Positions 8,326 to 18,094 of a DNA stretch of 64,000 nt are shown piece after piece (the stretch's first letter is position 1; every line of letters starts with the position of its first letter). A program made the translations under genes and the position numbers. Source of the stretch: Flavobacterium wongokense (GTDB lineage Bacteria > Bacteroidota > Bacteroidia > Flavobacteriales > Flavobacteriaceae). Below the pieces are notes generated by a model. That model did not search any database, was not told the DNA's origin, and saw only the letters and a list, made by a program, of their open reading frames with translations. Location of the stretch: NCBI RefSeq assembly GCF_021608265.1, contig NZ_JAKIHP010000001.1:248001-312000 (forward strand), given 5' to 3'.

Positions 8326-11300
8326 TTAAAATTGAATATCAACACCAAATGTAATAGCTTTTGGCGCTGGGTAACCACCTTGGTTACTTGCTCCACTAGA
8401 CTCAGGATCGAAACCTCTCCATTTAGTCCATGTTACATAGTTCTCCATGGCAGTATAGAATCTTAAACTACTGATTGAAGATTTGTCCAAGAATTTAGCT
8501 GGGACATTATAACCAAAAGTTAAAGTTTTCAACCTAACATAAGACGCATCTCTCAACCATCTGTCAGAGAATGTATCTCCCATAGTTAAGTTACCTTGAT
8601 CTGCGAATAATGAAGGGAAGTTTGATGTTGGGTTATTTGTAGCATCCCAAGCATTTAAGAAATCTCTAGGCACTGCGAAAACTCCGATAGCAGTAGGATC
8701 TGACATATTAGTCAAGTCGAAATCAAATCGGTATGTTTTCAATGCATAAGTAAACTGAGTGTTTACGAAAAATCCTTTGTAAGAAGCATTGAATCCAAAT
8801 CCTCCCTGATAAACTGGGTAAGGAGATTTACCAGACTTTCTTCTGTCAGCATCTGAAATCGTTTCAGTAACATTTCCATTGATATCAAGGAATAATAGGT
8901 TACCATCAGCTGGCTGAAGATCTCCATTTGCATCAACGAATCCGCTATTGTTAACTCCGATATAAGGTGCAACAAAATACTGGTCAATTAATTGTCCTGC
9001 AGATCTGATTGTATTCCCATTTGGCTCATCTTCACCAGAACCTGTTGTCATATAAACAGCTCTATTGTACGCTCCATTAGCATTTAATTCCAATTTGAAA
9101 TCTCCTTTTTTGAATACATCGTATTTCAAGATTGCCTCAATACCTGTATTTCTAAGAGACCCACTATTTCCATCAATACTCCATAAAGAAGTTATAGCCG
9201 AAACATTGATTTCATCAAACAAATCATCAGTTTGTTTTCTGTAGACGTCAATAGATCCTGAGAATCTTTTTGAAATACTAAAGTCAATACCAAAGTCCAA
9301 TTGAGTTGTAGTCTCCCATTTCACATCACCATTGGCAATAACACCAACTCCTAAAGCTGGAAGGTTAGAATAACCTCCACCTACTACTTGTCCGTTAGTA
9401 TCCCTAACAAGGTTGTACCCTAGGTAATAAGGATTTTGACCTGCGGCAGCTGGACCAGGAATGTTTTGGTTACCATTGGTTCCATAAGAAGCTCTTACTT
9501 TCAACTCATCGAAAATGGTATTATCCAAAAATTTGAAGTTGTCTAAATTTACCCTACCTGCAACAGACCAGAAAGTTCCCCATTGGTTATCATCAACGAA
9601 TTTATAAGAAGCATCTCTTCTTATCGTAGCATCTACACCAAATTTATTGTCATAGTCATAAGCAAAAGTTGAGAAATATGCGAACATACCTGCAGTGATT
9701 TTATCTAAACCACCAGCTAAGTGAGAAACTGTTGGAACATAGAAGTTAGGAGTAGCAGGGTTGAAAGGAATATATCCTGTACCTGCACCAAAAGCCCATG
9801 TTCTTGGATCTAAACCATTTTGAGTACGTCCAAAAAACTGTCTGTGTAATTTCAAATAGTCAGTAAAGAAGTTTACATCAATAGTATGTTTTTCTTTGAA
9901 CGTATGGTTATAGTTCAACTTATTCGTAAGCGAAAAAGAAAAATCCCTGTTACTACTCATAATTTCAGTACCACCGAAATCTGCTCCTACCGGAGTAGCA
10001 ATGATTGCTAAGTAAGACCATGGTGCTCTTGCAAAATTTCTAAATTCCTGAGCATAGTCAATACCAGCTGTTGTGGTAAACGTAAGGTCTTTTGTCAGTT
10101 TATAAGAACCTGAAGCATTTACAAGCAATTTAGTTTCTTCGAATTGACTTGGAATGTTACCAGGATTTAAGTAGTCCATTAACATGTAAGGAACGATTTG
10201 GAAACTTGGCGCTCCAAAATCATCAGATAATTGTTGACCGTTAACATAAACATTAGGATCAATATAAGGTAAAGACGTTAACAATCCCTGAAGTGGATTT
10301 TGCAATACGTTAGCATTGATATCCGTTCTTGTTTCCTGGTCTAACTGATGTCTTTTTGAGAAAGATCCAAAGATGTTTGTACTATAACTGAATTTCTCAT
10401 TCGCAGACTTTCCGGTAAAGTTAGACCTAATACTGAATCTTTTGAAATCAGTAGTTGGTACAATACCTTCCTGCTCAAAATAACCTAACGATGTAAAGTT
10501 TGTCATTTTACCTGAACCTCCTGAAATACTAATATCATGGTTTGAACTTGTTCCTTTTCTAAAGAAATAATCTCTCCAATTAGTATTAATATTAAAGGCA
10601 GCAATCTCAGAATCAGTAAATGGAAGACCCGTTGCAGGATTAAGTGATCCTAAACCTGAACCAACAGCTCTTTCCAAAAACAAAGTTTCCTTAGAGTTTG
10701 CAATATCATACTTGTTTTGTTGCAATTCCTGAAGACCATAGCTTCCTGAATACTTAACCGTTAATTTAGAATCGTATTTTCCAGTTTTGGTTTTAACAAC
10801 GATAATACCACCAGCACCTCTGGTACCATAGATAGAAGTTGCTGCAGCATCTTTCAACACCGTTACCGATTCAATGTCATTAGGATTGATAGCTCTGAAA
10901 ACCCCTTGAGACGAAGGCACACCATCAATAACAACTAAAGGTTCAGTTGATCCATTGATACTGTTAACCCCTCTAATTAAAGATTCGATTTTAGCTGTAC
11001 CAGGAGATCCAGAAGAAGTACTGATTTGTAAACCTGGAACCTGCCCTTGTAATGACTGAACGAAAGAAACGTTTGGTCTGTTCTCAATTGTTTTCGCAAG
11101 TATTGTCGTCTGAGCAACACTAGACTTGGCTTTAGCAGTAGAACGGTAACCGTCAATTACTACTTCTTCAAGTTTAACGCTCTGCTCTTTTAGCGACACG
11201 TTGTAGCTGCTAGCGGCTCCAACTGAAACTGTAGAATCATTGTAACCTGTAAAGGAAATTACAAGTACTTCACCTGCTTTTGCTTTAATGGAGTATTTAC

Positions 11301-11472
11301 CATCAAAATCTGTTTGTGCACTTCTGGTTGTTCCTTTAACAACAACATTTGCACCTGGTAGTGGTCCAGACTTATCTGAAACTACACCCGTCACAGTTTT
11401 CTCTTGTGCAAACGAAAACTGTAATGATAACGCCAATAATAGCGTAAAAATCCATTTGAACTTCGATCTCAT
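8326..11472 (-). CDS. SusC/RagA-family TonB-linked outer-membrane transporter
   Basis: The 1048-residue protein has a signal peptide (cleavage after about residue 22, SFAQEK). A carboxypeptidase D regulatory-like domain follows (about 26-110, VTGVVSDKSGPLPGANVVVKG), then the SusC hinge KLEEVVIDGY and a plug domain with VVIDGVPSS and IYGTRGAGGIIVVKTK. A large 22-strand-type barrel ends in an aromatic residue (FGVDIQF). It imports oligomeric nutrients using energy from TonB-ExbBD, together with the SusD partner encoded directly downstream. Length and domain order are normal for the family. No anti-sigma or hybrid two-component regulator is adjacent. The substrate cannot be read from the sequence. 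Confidence 0.95.
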   Translation of the reverse strand: MRSKFKWIFTLLLALSLQFSFAQEKTVTGVVSDKSGPLPGANVVVKGTTRSAQTDFDGKYSIKAKAGEVLVISFTGYNDSTVSVGAASSYNVSLKEQSVKLEEVVIDGYRSTAKAKSSVAQTTILAKTIENRPNVSFVQSLQGQVPGLQISTSSGSPGTAKIESLIRGVNSINGSTEPLVVIDGVPSSQGVFRAINPNDIESVTVLKDAAATSIYGTRGAGGIIVVKTKTGKYDSKLTVKYSGSYGLQELQQNKYDIANSKETLFLERAVGSGLGSLNPATGLPFTDSEIAAFNINTNWRDYFFRKGTSSNHDISISGGSGKMTNFTSLGYFEQEGIVPTTDFKRFSIRSNFTGKSANEKFSYSTNIFGSFSKRHQLDQETRTDINANVLQNPLQGLLTSLPYIDPNVYVNGQQLSDDFGAPSFQIVPYMLMDYLNPGNIPSQFEETKLLVNASGSYKLTKDLTFTTTAGIDYAQEFRNFARAPWSYLAIIATPVGADFGGTEIMSSNRDFSFSLTNKLNYNHTFKEKHTIDVNFFTDYLKLHRQFFGRTQNGLDPRTWAFGAGTGYIPFNPATPNFYVPTVSHLAGGLDKITAGMFAYFSTFAYDYDNKFGVDATIRRDASYKFVDDNQWGTFWSVAGRVNLDNFKFLDNTIFDELKVRASYGTNGNQNIPGPAAAGQNPYYLGYNLVRDTNGQVVGGGYSNLPALGVGVIANGDVKWETTTQLDFGIDFSISKRFSGSIDVYRKQTDDLFDEINVSAITSLWSIDGNSGSLRNTGIEAILKYDVFKKGDFKLELNANGAYNRAVYMTTGSGEDEPNGNTIRSAGQLIDQYFVAPYIGVNNSGFVDANGDLQPADGNLLFLDINGNVTETISDADRRKSGKSPYPVYQGGFGFNASYKGFFVNTQFTYALKTYRFDFDLTNMSDPTAIGVFAVPRDFLNAWDATNNPTSNFPSLFADQGNLTMGDTFSDRWLRDASYVRLKTLTFGYNVPAKFLDKSSISSLRFYTAMENYVTWTKWRGFDPESSGASNQGGYPAPKAITFGVDIQF

Positions 11473-11633
11473 ATTAATTTTATTTGAGTTAGTTATTCTG
11501 CAAACTTCTTAATAAATTATTAATTAACCAAATATTAACAATAAATAATAGTTCGATAACTGTGTTAAATGTTTTTAATCTTGCGCAATTACAACTTTGA
11601 TGGTTTTATATGAAAATGGTTGCGTCAATAGTG

Positions 11634-11641
11634 TATTTTTG
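11634..11641 (+). promoter_or_regulatory. -7 promoter box of rnhB
   Basis: TATTTTTG matches TAnnTTTG and lies 16 bp before the chosen rnhB start at 11658. It also falls inside the longer ORF version beginning at 11610, which argues that the longer start is not used. No clean -33 TTTG at the expected distance is visible. Confidence 0.45.
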
Positions 11642-11657
11642 TGCAATATTTTTTTTA

Positions 11658-12257
11658 ATGTTACACTTCAGGTTTTCAGATTTCGATATAGAATGCGGGA
11701 CAGATGAAGCTGGACGAGGATGCCTCGCTGGTCCGGTTACAGCTGCCGCTATAATACTTCCGGAAGGTTTTGAATTGGGTTTGCTCAACGATTCAAAACA
11801 GCTTTCTGAAAAAATAAGGGAACAATTAAAACCTTTGATTGAAGAAAAAGCCATTTGTTTTTCGGTAACACATCTTGAACCCAAAATCATTGACGAAATA
11901 AACATACTCAATGCTTCGATAAAAGCAATGCAGGAATGCATTACCAAGTTAAATCCTATACCTAATTATATAATCGTTGACGGAAATCGTTTCAAACCCA
12001 TAAACGATATTCCCTATTCTACCATAATAAAAGGCGACAGTAAATTTATGAGCATTGCTGCCGCTTCCATTTTGGCAAAGACTTACAGGGATGAATATAT
12101 GAATACCATTCATGAAGAGTTTCCAATGTATAACTGGAAACAGAATAAAGGTTATCCAACTACGGAACACCGCGAAGCTATTAGAAAATATGGGACGACC
12201 AAATACCATCGTATGAGTTTTCGACTATTGCCCGACCAATTGGAGTTTGAATTTTAG
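11658..12257 (+). CDS. rnhB: Ribonuclease HII
   Basis: The 199-residue enzyme removes RNA from RNA/DNA hybrids and single ribonucleotides misincorporated in DNA. The four catalytic acids are visible: D16 and E17 in GTDEAGRG, D108 in IIVDGN, and D127 in KGDSKF. The family block [14 protein letters not shown] follows. The start at 11658 ([10 protein letters not shown]) gives the normal family length and lies just after a promoter box; the upstream ATG at 11610 adds a hydrophobic stretch foreign to the family. The 3' end overlaps the 3' end of the convergent lipB gene by 4 bp. Confidence 0.93.
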   Translation: MLHFRFSDFDIECGTDEAGRGCLAGPVTAAAIILPEGFELGLLNDSKQLSEKIREQLKPLIEEKAICFSVTHLEPKIIDEINILNASIKAMQECITKLNPIPNYIIVDGNRFKPINDIPYSTIIKGDSKFMSIAAASILAKTYRDEYMNTIHEEFPMYNWKQNKGYPTTEHREAIRKYGTTKYHRMSFRLLPDQLEFEF

Positions 12258-12976
12258 ATTGTGCTGTGCTGCTTAATTCGGGAAGTAAGCATTTTGGCTT
12301 CGAATAAAGCCACAAAGTGTTTAATGATTTTTGCCTTTACTTCCTCCTCATCAATATCCTTTCCTAATTCCACATGCATCGAAGTAACCGCTTTTCCTTT
12401 TATCCCACACGGAATTATATTGTCGAAATAACCTAAATTGGCATTTACGTTTAAGGCAAATCCGTGCATGGTTACCCAACGGCTCGCACGAACTCCCATA
12501 GCACAGATTTTTCGGGCAAAGGGTGTTCCAACGTCAAGCCAGACTCCGGTTTCTCCTTCGCTTCTTGTACCTATTATATTATACTCGGCTAAAGTCAGAA
12601 TGATTACTTCTTCGAGGAAACGCAGATATTTATGAATATCTGTAAAGAAATTTTCCAAATCCAATATAGGATATCCTACGATTTGCCCTGGTCCGTGATA
12701 CGTAATATCTCCACCTCTATTGATTTTATAAAAAGTCGCACCTTTAGCTTCAAGCTGTTTTTCTGAAAGTAGTAAATTGGACATATCACCACTTTTCCCA
12801 AGCGTATAAACATGTGGATGTTCTACAAAAAGAAAAAAGTTTGGCGTTACCAATTCAGGATTGGCCCGCTTTTCCAGTTTGATATCTACAATCTCCTTGA
12901 AAAGCTCTTCCTGATAATCCCAGGCTTCCTTATAATCTTTGTTTCCTAAATCTTGAAGTTGGATTTCTTTATTCAT
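12254..12976 (-). CDS. lipB: Octanoyl-[acyl-carrier-protein]:protein N-octanoyltransferase
   Basis: The 240-residue enzyme transfers octanoyl from acyl-carrier protein to lipoyl domains, the first step of lipoate biosynthesis. The signature [12 protein letters not shown] (about residues 87-98) and the block [15 protein letters not shown] are present. The predicted catalytic lysine (K156 in ARKICAMG) and cysteine (C190 in IIPCGIKG) are 34 residues apart, the same spacing as in the E. coli enzyme. The start at 12976 (MNKEIQLQ) is preferred over an ATG six codons upstream. A TAACTTTG box at 12994-13001 on the minus strand is a candidate -7 element inside a small AACTTTG array. Confidence 0.95.
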   Translation of the reverse strand: MNKEIQLQDLGNKDYKEAWDYQEELFKEIVDIKLEKRANPELVTPNFFLFVEHPHVYTLGKSGDMSNLLLSEKQLEAKGATFYKINRGGDITYHGPGQIVGYPILDLENFFTDIHKYLRFLEEVIILTLAEYNIIGTRSEGETGVWLDVGTPFARKICAMGVRASRWVTMHGFALNVNANLGYFDNIIPCGIKGKAVTSMHVELGKDIDEEEVKAKIIKHFVALFEAKMLTSRIKQHSTI

Positions 12977-12984
12977 TTTGAAAA

Positions 12985-13018
12985 AGTAAAGCACAAAGTT
13001 ACAAAGTTTATAAGTTAA
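12985..13018. repeat. Short AACTTTG-type array upstream of lipB
   Basis: Two tandem CAAAGTT units (minus strand: AACTTTG-TAACTTTG) precede lipB. The same unit forms longer arrays at 30013-30148 and 58540-58636. One unit reads TAACTTTG, which fits the -7 consensus TAnnTTTG. Confidence 0.4.
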
Positions 13019-13035
13019 ACCGACGTTAATCTTTT

Positions 13036-13118
13036 AGCCCTGATGGAAGCGATGCCATGCAAAGCTGACAGCAGGAATAAGGACAACTGATAAAGCCCAA
13101 GCCTTTCGCTCCTAAAAG
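13036..13118. repeat. Intergenic hairpin repeat, family A, copy 2
   Basis: AGCCCTGATGGAAGCGATGCC ... GCAGGAATAAGGA ... GCTCCTAAAA matches the copies at 1431-1545 and 32787-32870. It fills most of the lipB-lysS intergenic region and ends immediately before the lysS -33 box. Confidence 0.65.
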
Positions 13119-13120
13119 GC

Positions 13121-13151
13121 TTTGAAACTTTAACACTTATATATATCTTTG
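13121..13151 (+). promoter_or_regulatory. lysS promoter
   Basis: TTTG (13121-13124), a 19-bp spacer and TATCTTTG (13144-13151) match the Bacteroidota consensus exactly. The box ends 19 bp before the lysS start codon. Confidence 0.75.
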
Positions 13152-13170
13152 CACGCTTAAATACAATACT

Positions 13171-14862
13171 ATGCAACTTTCGGAACAAGAAATCATCAGA
13201 AGAGAAAAACTGAACGCCTTGCGCGGACTCGGAATCAACCCTTATCCAGCGGATTTATATCCTGTGAAGAACACTTCTAAGGATATTAAGGAAAATTTCG
13301 AAGAAGGTAAGAAGGTTGTGGTTGCCGGTCGTTTGATGAGTGTGAGGGACCAGGGAAAAGCTTGCTTTGCCGAATTGCAGGATAGCGAAGGAAGGATTCA
13401 ATTGTATTTGAACCGCGATGTCATTTGCCCTGAAGAAGACAAAACCTTATACAATCAGGTGTTTAAAAAACTGACCGATTTAGGTGATTTCATCGGAATT
13501 GAAGGCGAATTATTCACCACACAGGTTGGCGCAAAATGTATCAGGGTTTCGAATTTTACTTTTTTGAGTAAAACGCTTCGCCCGTTGCCTTTGCCAAAAA
13601 CCGATGAAGATGGAAATGTACACGATGCTTTTAATGACGCCGAATTGCGTTACCGAATGCGTTATGTGGATTTAGTAGTAAATCCGCATGTGAAAGAAGT
13701 GTTCATGAAAAGGACAAAATTGTTCACAGCCATGAGAACCTTCTTCAACAATGCCGGTTATATGGAAGTGGAAACTCCGGTTTTACAATCCATTCCTGGT
13801 GGAGCAGCAGCGCGTCCTTTTATTACGCATCACAACAGTTTGGATATCCCTCTATACATGAGGATTGCAAACGAATTATATTTGAAAAGATTAATCGTTG
13901 GTGGTTTTGACGGTGTGTATGAATTCTCCAAAAACTTCCGAAACGAAGGAATGGACCGTACGCACAATCCGGAATTTACAGCGATGGAAATTTATGTAGC
14001 CTACAAAGACTACAACTGGATGATGGAAATGACCGAAAACCTTTTGGAATATTGCGCCAAAGAAGTAAACGGAACAACCGAAGCCACTTTTGGCGAACAC
14101 AAAGTAGATTTCAAAGCTCCTTATGCCAGGGTAACTATGACCGATGCCATTAAACAATTTACAGGTTTTGATATTTCAGGCAAAAATGAGGCTGAACTTT
14201 TTGAAGCCGCAAGAGGAATGGGCATCGAAGTGGATGAAACGATGGGCAAAGGAAAATTGATTGACGAAATTTTCGGAGCTAAATGTGAAGGCAACTTTAT
14301 ACAACCAACATTCATTACCGATTATCCAAAGGAAATGTCTCCTTTGTGTAAATCACACAGAGATAACCCTGAACTTACAGAACGTTTTGAATTAATGGTT
14401 TGCGGAAAGGAAATTGCAAATGCCTATTCAGAGCTGAACGATCCAATTGACCAGAGAGAACGTTTTGAACACCAAATGGGATTGGCAGAAAAAGGTGATG
14501 ATGAAGCAAACGGAATCATTGATGAAGATTTCTTAAGAGCTTTGGAATACGGAATGCCGCCTACATCGGGATTGGGAATAGGAATGGATAGATTGATTAT
14601 GTTTTTGACCAATAATCCTTCGATTCAGGAAGTATTGTTCTTCCCACAGATGCGTCCGGAGAAAAAACAAGTGGAACTGACCGAAGACGAAAAGTTAATC
14701 GTCGGCTTATTAAAAGCTGAAAACAATCAACCTTTATCACAGCTCAAAGACAAATCGGCTTTAAGCGGTAAAAAATGGGATGCTGCGATGAAAGGTTTGT
14801 CCAAACACGGATTAGCCAAAGTCGCTGTAGATGGCGATAGCAAAACTGTCATTTTAAATTAA
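13171..14862 (+). CDS. lysS: Lysyl-tRNA synthetase, class II
   Basis: The 563-residue enzyme charges tRNA-Lys with lysine. An N-terminal OB-fold anticodon-binding domain (about residues 50-150, VVVAGRLMSVRDQGK) is followed by a class II catalytic core. Motif 2 is in FRNEGMDRTHNPEFTAMEIY and motif 3 is GLGIGMDRLIMFL. After the core is a C-terminal extension of about 60 residues (QLKDKSALSGKKWDAAMKGL) that looks like a small winged-helix segment and is, as far as I recall, usual in Bacteroidota LysS. A consensus promoter precedes the gene and a terminator follows it. Confidence 0.97.
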   Translation: MQLSEQEIIRREKLNALRGLGINPYPADLYPVKNTSKDIKENFEEGKKVVVAGRLMSVRDQGKACFAELQDSEGRIQLYLNRDVICPEEDKTLYNQVFKKLTDLGDFIGIEGELFTTQVGAKCIRVSNFTFLSKTLRPLPLPKTDEDGNVHDAFNDAELRYRMRYVDLVVNPHVKEVFMKRTKLFTAMRTFFNNAGYMEVETPVLQSIPGGAAARPFITHHNSLDIPLYMRIANELYLKRLIVGGFDGVYEFSKNFRNEGMDRTHNPEFTAMEIYVAYKDYNWMMEMTENLLEYCAKEVNGTTEATFGEHKVDFKAPYARVTMTDAIKQFTGFDISGKNEAELFEAARGMGIEVDETMGKGKLIDEIFGAKCEGNFIQPTFITDYPKEMSPLCKSHRDNPELTERFELMVCGKEIANAYSELNDPIDQRERFEHQMGLAEKGDDEANGIIDEDFLRALEYGMPPTSGLGIGMDRLIMFLTNNPSIQEVLFFPQMRPEKKQVELTEDEKLIVGLLKAENNQPLSQLKDKSALSGKKWDAAMKGLSKHGLAKVAVDGDSKTVILN

Positions 14863-14869
14863 TATATTT

Positions 14870-14896
14870 AGGAACTCGAAAAGGGTTCCTTTTTTA
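14870..14896 (+). terminator. lysS terminator
   Basis: The hairpin AGGAAC / GTTCCT is followed by a T6 run, starting a few bases after the lysS stop codon. Confidence 0.7.
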
Positions 14897-14968
14897 TAAT
14901 ATTTTGTTAAAGATTAAACCTTTCAGAAAGCACCTTGTCCTATGGCAATAAATTTTAAAACGTATAAA

Positions 14969-15388
14969 ATGAAAAAATTATTTGTAGCTGCATTATTAGT
15001 TGTTGGAATAACAGCATTTGCACAAGAAAAAGAAGGCAGAAGACCTGGAAAAGACCGATTGACAACAGAACAAAAAGTTGACCTTCAGGTAAAAAAAATG
15101 ACCAAGGATTTAGAGTTGAATGAAAAACAGGCAAGCGAAATAAGAGTCCTGGCTACTAAACAGGTGGAAAAAAGAGAACAAAGAAGAGCAGAGCTGAAAG
15201 CAGACAAAGAAAAAGACAGAGCGGAAAGAATTGCGGCCATGCAAAAAGAGGAAGCTGCTGTTGGTGCAGAAATGAAAAAAATCCTGACTGCTGAACAATT
15301 TGCCAAATGGGAAAAAATCCGTGATGAAAGAAAGGAAAAAATGAAAGAGAAAATGCACGACCGAATGGAAAAAAAGGAAACAAAATAA
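14969..15388 (+). CDS. Small secreted charged helical protein (Spy/CpxP-like)
   Basis: The 139-residue product starts with a signal peptide (MKKLFVAALLVVGITAFAQ). The mature part is almost entirely charged helix. It contains two LTxEQ-like motifs (LTTEQKVDLQ and LTAEQFAKWEKI), the pattern seen in the periplasmic chaperones Spy and CpxP. The start at 14969 is chosen because it begins the signal peptide; an upstream ATG at 14942 adds an unrelated leader. It is adjacent to a second small secreted helical protein. A periplasmic chaperone or stress role is an inference from motif and composition only. Confidence 0.75.
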   Translation: MKKLFVAALLVVGITAFAQEKEGRRPGKDRLTTEQKVDLQVKKMTKDLELNEKQASEIRVLATKQVEKREQRRAELKADKEKDRAERIAAMQKEEAAVGAEMKKILTAEQFAKWEKIRDERKEKMKEKMHDRMEKKETK

Positions 15389-15480
15389 TTTTTCCTGAAA
15401 AGTTAACACAAATAAATTTTGAGTTTACATCAAAATAATTTAGTTTTGGAGTTATTATTCTAACTACTAATTATAAAAAA

Positions 15481-15819
15481 ATGAAAAAAATAATTGCTGC
15501 TTTAACATTATTATTAGCATTTTCAATAAATGCCAATGCTCAGGACAATAAAAGTTTAAATGGCTTGAACCCTACTGAAAAAGGGGCTAAACAAGCAGCT
15601 GAATTAAGCGAGTTCCTTGGTTTAGACAAAACAATGCAGGCAAACTTTGCGTCGCTTTTTGAATATAAGTTTCAAGTAATTGACGATAAAAATGCTCAGC
15701 CTGAGAGAAAAACAGAAATGTTAAGAGCTATAGAAGCAAAAATTAGAGGTACATTAGATGGAACCCAAATCGAAAAATTAGAGAAAAACCAAGATTTATT
15801 TAAGCGATTGATCAACTAG
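15481..15819 (+). CDS. Small secreted helical protein, unrecognised
   Basis: The 112-residue product has a signal peptide (MKKIIAALTLLLAFSINANAQ) followed by a mostly helical body without cysteines (ELSEFLGLDKTMQANFASLFEYKFQVIDD). It resembles its upstream neighbour in size and architecture but not obviously in sequence. The repeat-like segment LDGTQIEKLEKNQDLF is a weak LTxxQ-type match. No function can be assigned. It is followed by a strong bidirectional terminator shared with hemL. Confidence 0.75.
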   Translation: MKKIIAALTLLLAFSINANAQDNKSLNGLNPTEKGAKQAAELSEFLGLDKTMQANFASLFEYKFQVIDDKNAQPERKTEMLRAIEAKIRGTLDGTQIEKLEKNQDLFKRLIN

Positions 15820-15835
15820 GTTTTCCGATACAAAT

Positions 15836-15864
15836 AAAAAGTCCCAATTTCTTGGGACTTTTTT
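15836..15864. terminator. Bidirectional terminator between a small secreted protein gene and hemL
   Basis: The 12-bp inverted repeat AAAAAGTCCCAA / TTGGGACTTTTT with a 4-nt loop has T runs on both strands. It lies between convergent stop codons. Confidence 0.85.
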
Positions 15865-15867
15865 TAT

Positions 15868-17154
15868 TTATAAACTTTTTGAAACCTTATCAATTGCGTT
15901 GATGGTAAAATCCAAATCCTCATAGGTCAATGCATCGGCGATAAACCACGTTTCGTAAGCCGATGGTGCAATATAAACCCCTTCAGCCAATAACCCATGG
16001 AAGAATTTTTTAAAGCTTTCATTATCGCCATTTTTGGCGGTTTGAAAATCATAAACCGGATTGGCATCAAAATGAACCGAAATCATCGATCCTACCCTAT
16101 TTATCGTAAAGACAATATTATTATCGGTCAATACTTTTTGGATTCCTTTATGTAGATAAGCTGTTTTTTCATCCAATCGCTTAAATATATCGGCATCGTT
16201 ATTCAACGCTTGAAGCATTGCATATCCTGCTGCCATTGCCAATGGATTTCCGGACAAAGTTCCAGCCTGATAAACCGGACCAAGTGGCGAAAGGTAATTC
16301 ATGATTTCGTTACGCGCAGCAAAAGCCCCAACAGGCAAACCCCCACCGATAACTTTTCCGAAGCAGACAATATCGGCCTTTATATTATACAATTGCTGAG
16401 CTCCACCTTTTGCAAGGCGAAATCCTGTCATTACCTCGTCAAAAATAAGCAATGTATTATTCTCGTCACAAACCTGCCTCAACGCTTGTAAAAAACCTTC
16501 TTTTGGAGGAACACAACCCATATTCCCAGCAACAGGTTCAATGATGATGGCAGCAATTTCATCCTTATTGGCATCAAATAATGCCTTCACATTTTCAATA
16601 TCATTATAAGCAGCCAAAAGCGTATCCTTGGCTGTTCCTTGTGTAACTCCTGGTGAATTTGGCGTACCAAATGTACTGGCGCCACTTCCGGCCTGGATTA
16701 GAAAAGAGTCTGAATGACCGTGATAACAGCCTGCAAATTTTATGATTTTGTCTCTTTTGGTATAACCTCTTGCCAAACGAATGGCACTCATACAGGCTTC
16801 GGTTCCTGAATTCACAAAACGGATCTTATCAATATTCGGAACCATCGAAACTGCCAGTTCTGCGATTTTCGTTTCTAATTCGGTTGGCATTCCAAATGAA
16901 GTCCCTTTTTGCGCCTTTTCAATTATTGCATCAACAACAGGCTGAAATGCATGCCCCAGGATCATTGGTCCCCAGGAATTGATATAATCGATTAATCGGT
17001 TATCATCTTCATCGTAAAGATAAGCGCCCTTGGCACTTTTGGCAAAAATTGGAGTCCCACCAACGCCTTTGAAAGCACGAACCGGAGAGTTTACACCACC
17101 GGGAATTACTTTTTCGGCCTCAGCAAACAACTGACTGCTTCTTTGGTAAATCAT
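15868..17154 (-). CDS. hemL: Glutamate-1-semialdehyde 2,1-aminomutase
   Basis: The 428-residue PLP enzyme converts glutamate-1-semialdehyde to 5-aminolevulinate in the C5 route of tetrapyrrole synthesis. It has the N-terminal signature [13 protein letters not shown], the cofactor lysine K267 in [16 protein letters not shown], and the motif FDEVMTGFR just before it. Length is normal. It is the last gene of an apparent operon, beginning 17 bp after the stop of the LysM glucosaminidase gene. Confidence 0.97.
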   Translation of the reverse strand: MIYQRSSQLFAEAEKVIPGGVNSPVRAFKGVGGTPIFAKSAKGAYLYDEDDNRLIDYINSWGPMILGHAFQPVVDAIIEKAQKGTSFGMPTELETKIAELAVSMVPNIDKIRFVNSGTEACMSAIRLARGYTKRDKIIKFAGCYHGHSDSFLIQAGSGASTFGTPNSPGVTQGTAKDTLLAAYNDIENVKALFDANKDEIAAIIIEPVAGNMGCVPPKEGFLQALRQVCDENNTLLIFDEVMTGFRLAKGGAQQLYNIKADIVCFGKVIGGGLPVGAFAARNEIMNYLSPLGPVYQAGTLSGNPLAMAAGYAMLQALNNDADIFKRLDEKTAYLHKGIQKVLTDNNIVFTINRVGSMISVHFDANPVYDFQTAKNGDNESFKKFFHGLLAEGVYIAPSAYETWFIADALTYEDLDFTINAIDKVSKSL

Positions 17155-17170
17155 GTAAATCTATTTTGGA

Positions 17171-18094
17171 TTATTTGACAATGATGCTTTGACCAAGCGA
17201 AATTGTATTGTCTGTTAAGTTATTTTTCTTCTTCAGATCATCAACCGAAATATTGAATTTTTTGGAAATGGAATAAAGTGAATCGCCCTTAACTACAGTG
17301 TACTTCTGAACATCGTCATTGTATGTAATGGGTTTGCTTACAATAGTTGTGGTAGGCACATATTCCTTGCCCAAAACTTCTGCATCGTATTTGTTCAACT
17401 GGTATTTTTCAATTAGTCCGATAAGCTTGTCCGGGTATTTTGTATCGGTAGCATAGCCCGCAGCTTTCAATCCGTAAGCCCAACTCCTGTAATCATCTTT
17501 CTGGAACTCAAAAAGCTCCGCATATCTTGGCCTGCTTGTTAAGAAATACGAATGGTCCTTAAAAGACTGGCTTGGGTCATCATATTTCCTGAAACATTCA
17601 TTTTCTTCATCATCAGTATATCGAATGCTTGGACCGGTCCATTCTTTGTGGCATTTGATTCCAAAATGATTATTCGCCTGAACACTTAGCGGTCCTGTTC
17701 CTGCACCAGACTCCAATAAAGCCTGGCCTAAAGTTATACTGGCAGGAATTCCTGTCCTAACCATATTATCCTTGGCAACTTCCTTGTATTTTGCGATATA
17801 AGCCAAGACCATTGGCGTCGTCACTTTTACCCTTGTCGTTGCTTCCAAAACTTCGGTAGCATTCGAATAAGAAGAAGTAGGAGCAGCGCCTACGGCTGGC
17901 GAATCGATTTTGGTAACCGCTATCGGATTGCTTTTTGTTGCAGGCCTGTAAATTGGTTTACGAACACGCTGAACAACTGGCGCTTCTGTCTTTCTTGGAT
18001 CAGGTTTTGTGGTTCTTACCGTAGCATGATTTGCACTGCATGAAGCCACAAAAACCATAAGTAGTACTAAAAAAGATTTCTTAATCATTGACAT
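17171..18094 (-). CDS. Glucosaminidase-domain lipoprotein with C-terminal LysM
   Basis: The 307-residue protein has a lipoprotein signal with cysteine at residue 19 (VASCSAN). A proline/threonine-rich linker is followed by a glucosaminidase (Glyco_hydro_73-like) domain at about residues 90-240. Its likely catalytic glutamate is in QALLESGAGTGPLSVQANNHFG. A LysM peptidoglycan-binding domain is at about 262-306 (YTVVKGDSLYSISKKFNISVDDLKKKNNL). It probably cleaves peptidoglycan glycan strands during growth or division. A second ATG two codons in (18088) is equally good. It overlaps the upstream desulfhydrase gene by 8-14 bp, indicating translational coupling. Confidence 0.92.
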   Translation of the reverse strand: MSMIKKSFLVLLMVFVASCSANHATVRTTKPDPRKTEAPVVQRVRKPIYRPATKSNPIAVTKIDSPAVGAAPTSSYSNATEVLEATTRVKVTTPMVLAYIAKYKEVAKDNMVRTGIPASITLGQALLESGAGTGPLSVQANNHFGIKCHKEWTGPSIRYTDDEENECFRKYDDPSQSFKDHSYFLTSRPRYAELFEFQKDDYRSWAYGLKAAGYATDTKYPDKLIGLIEKYQLNKYDAEVLGKEYVPTTTIVSKPITYNDDVQKYTVVKGDSLYSISKKFNISVDDLKKKNNLTDNTISLGQSIIVK

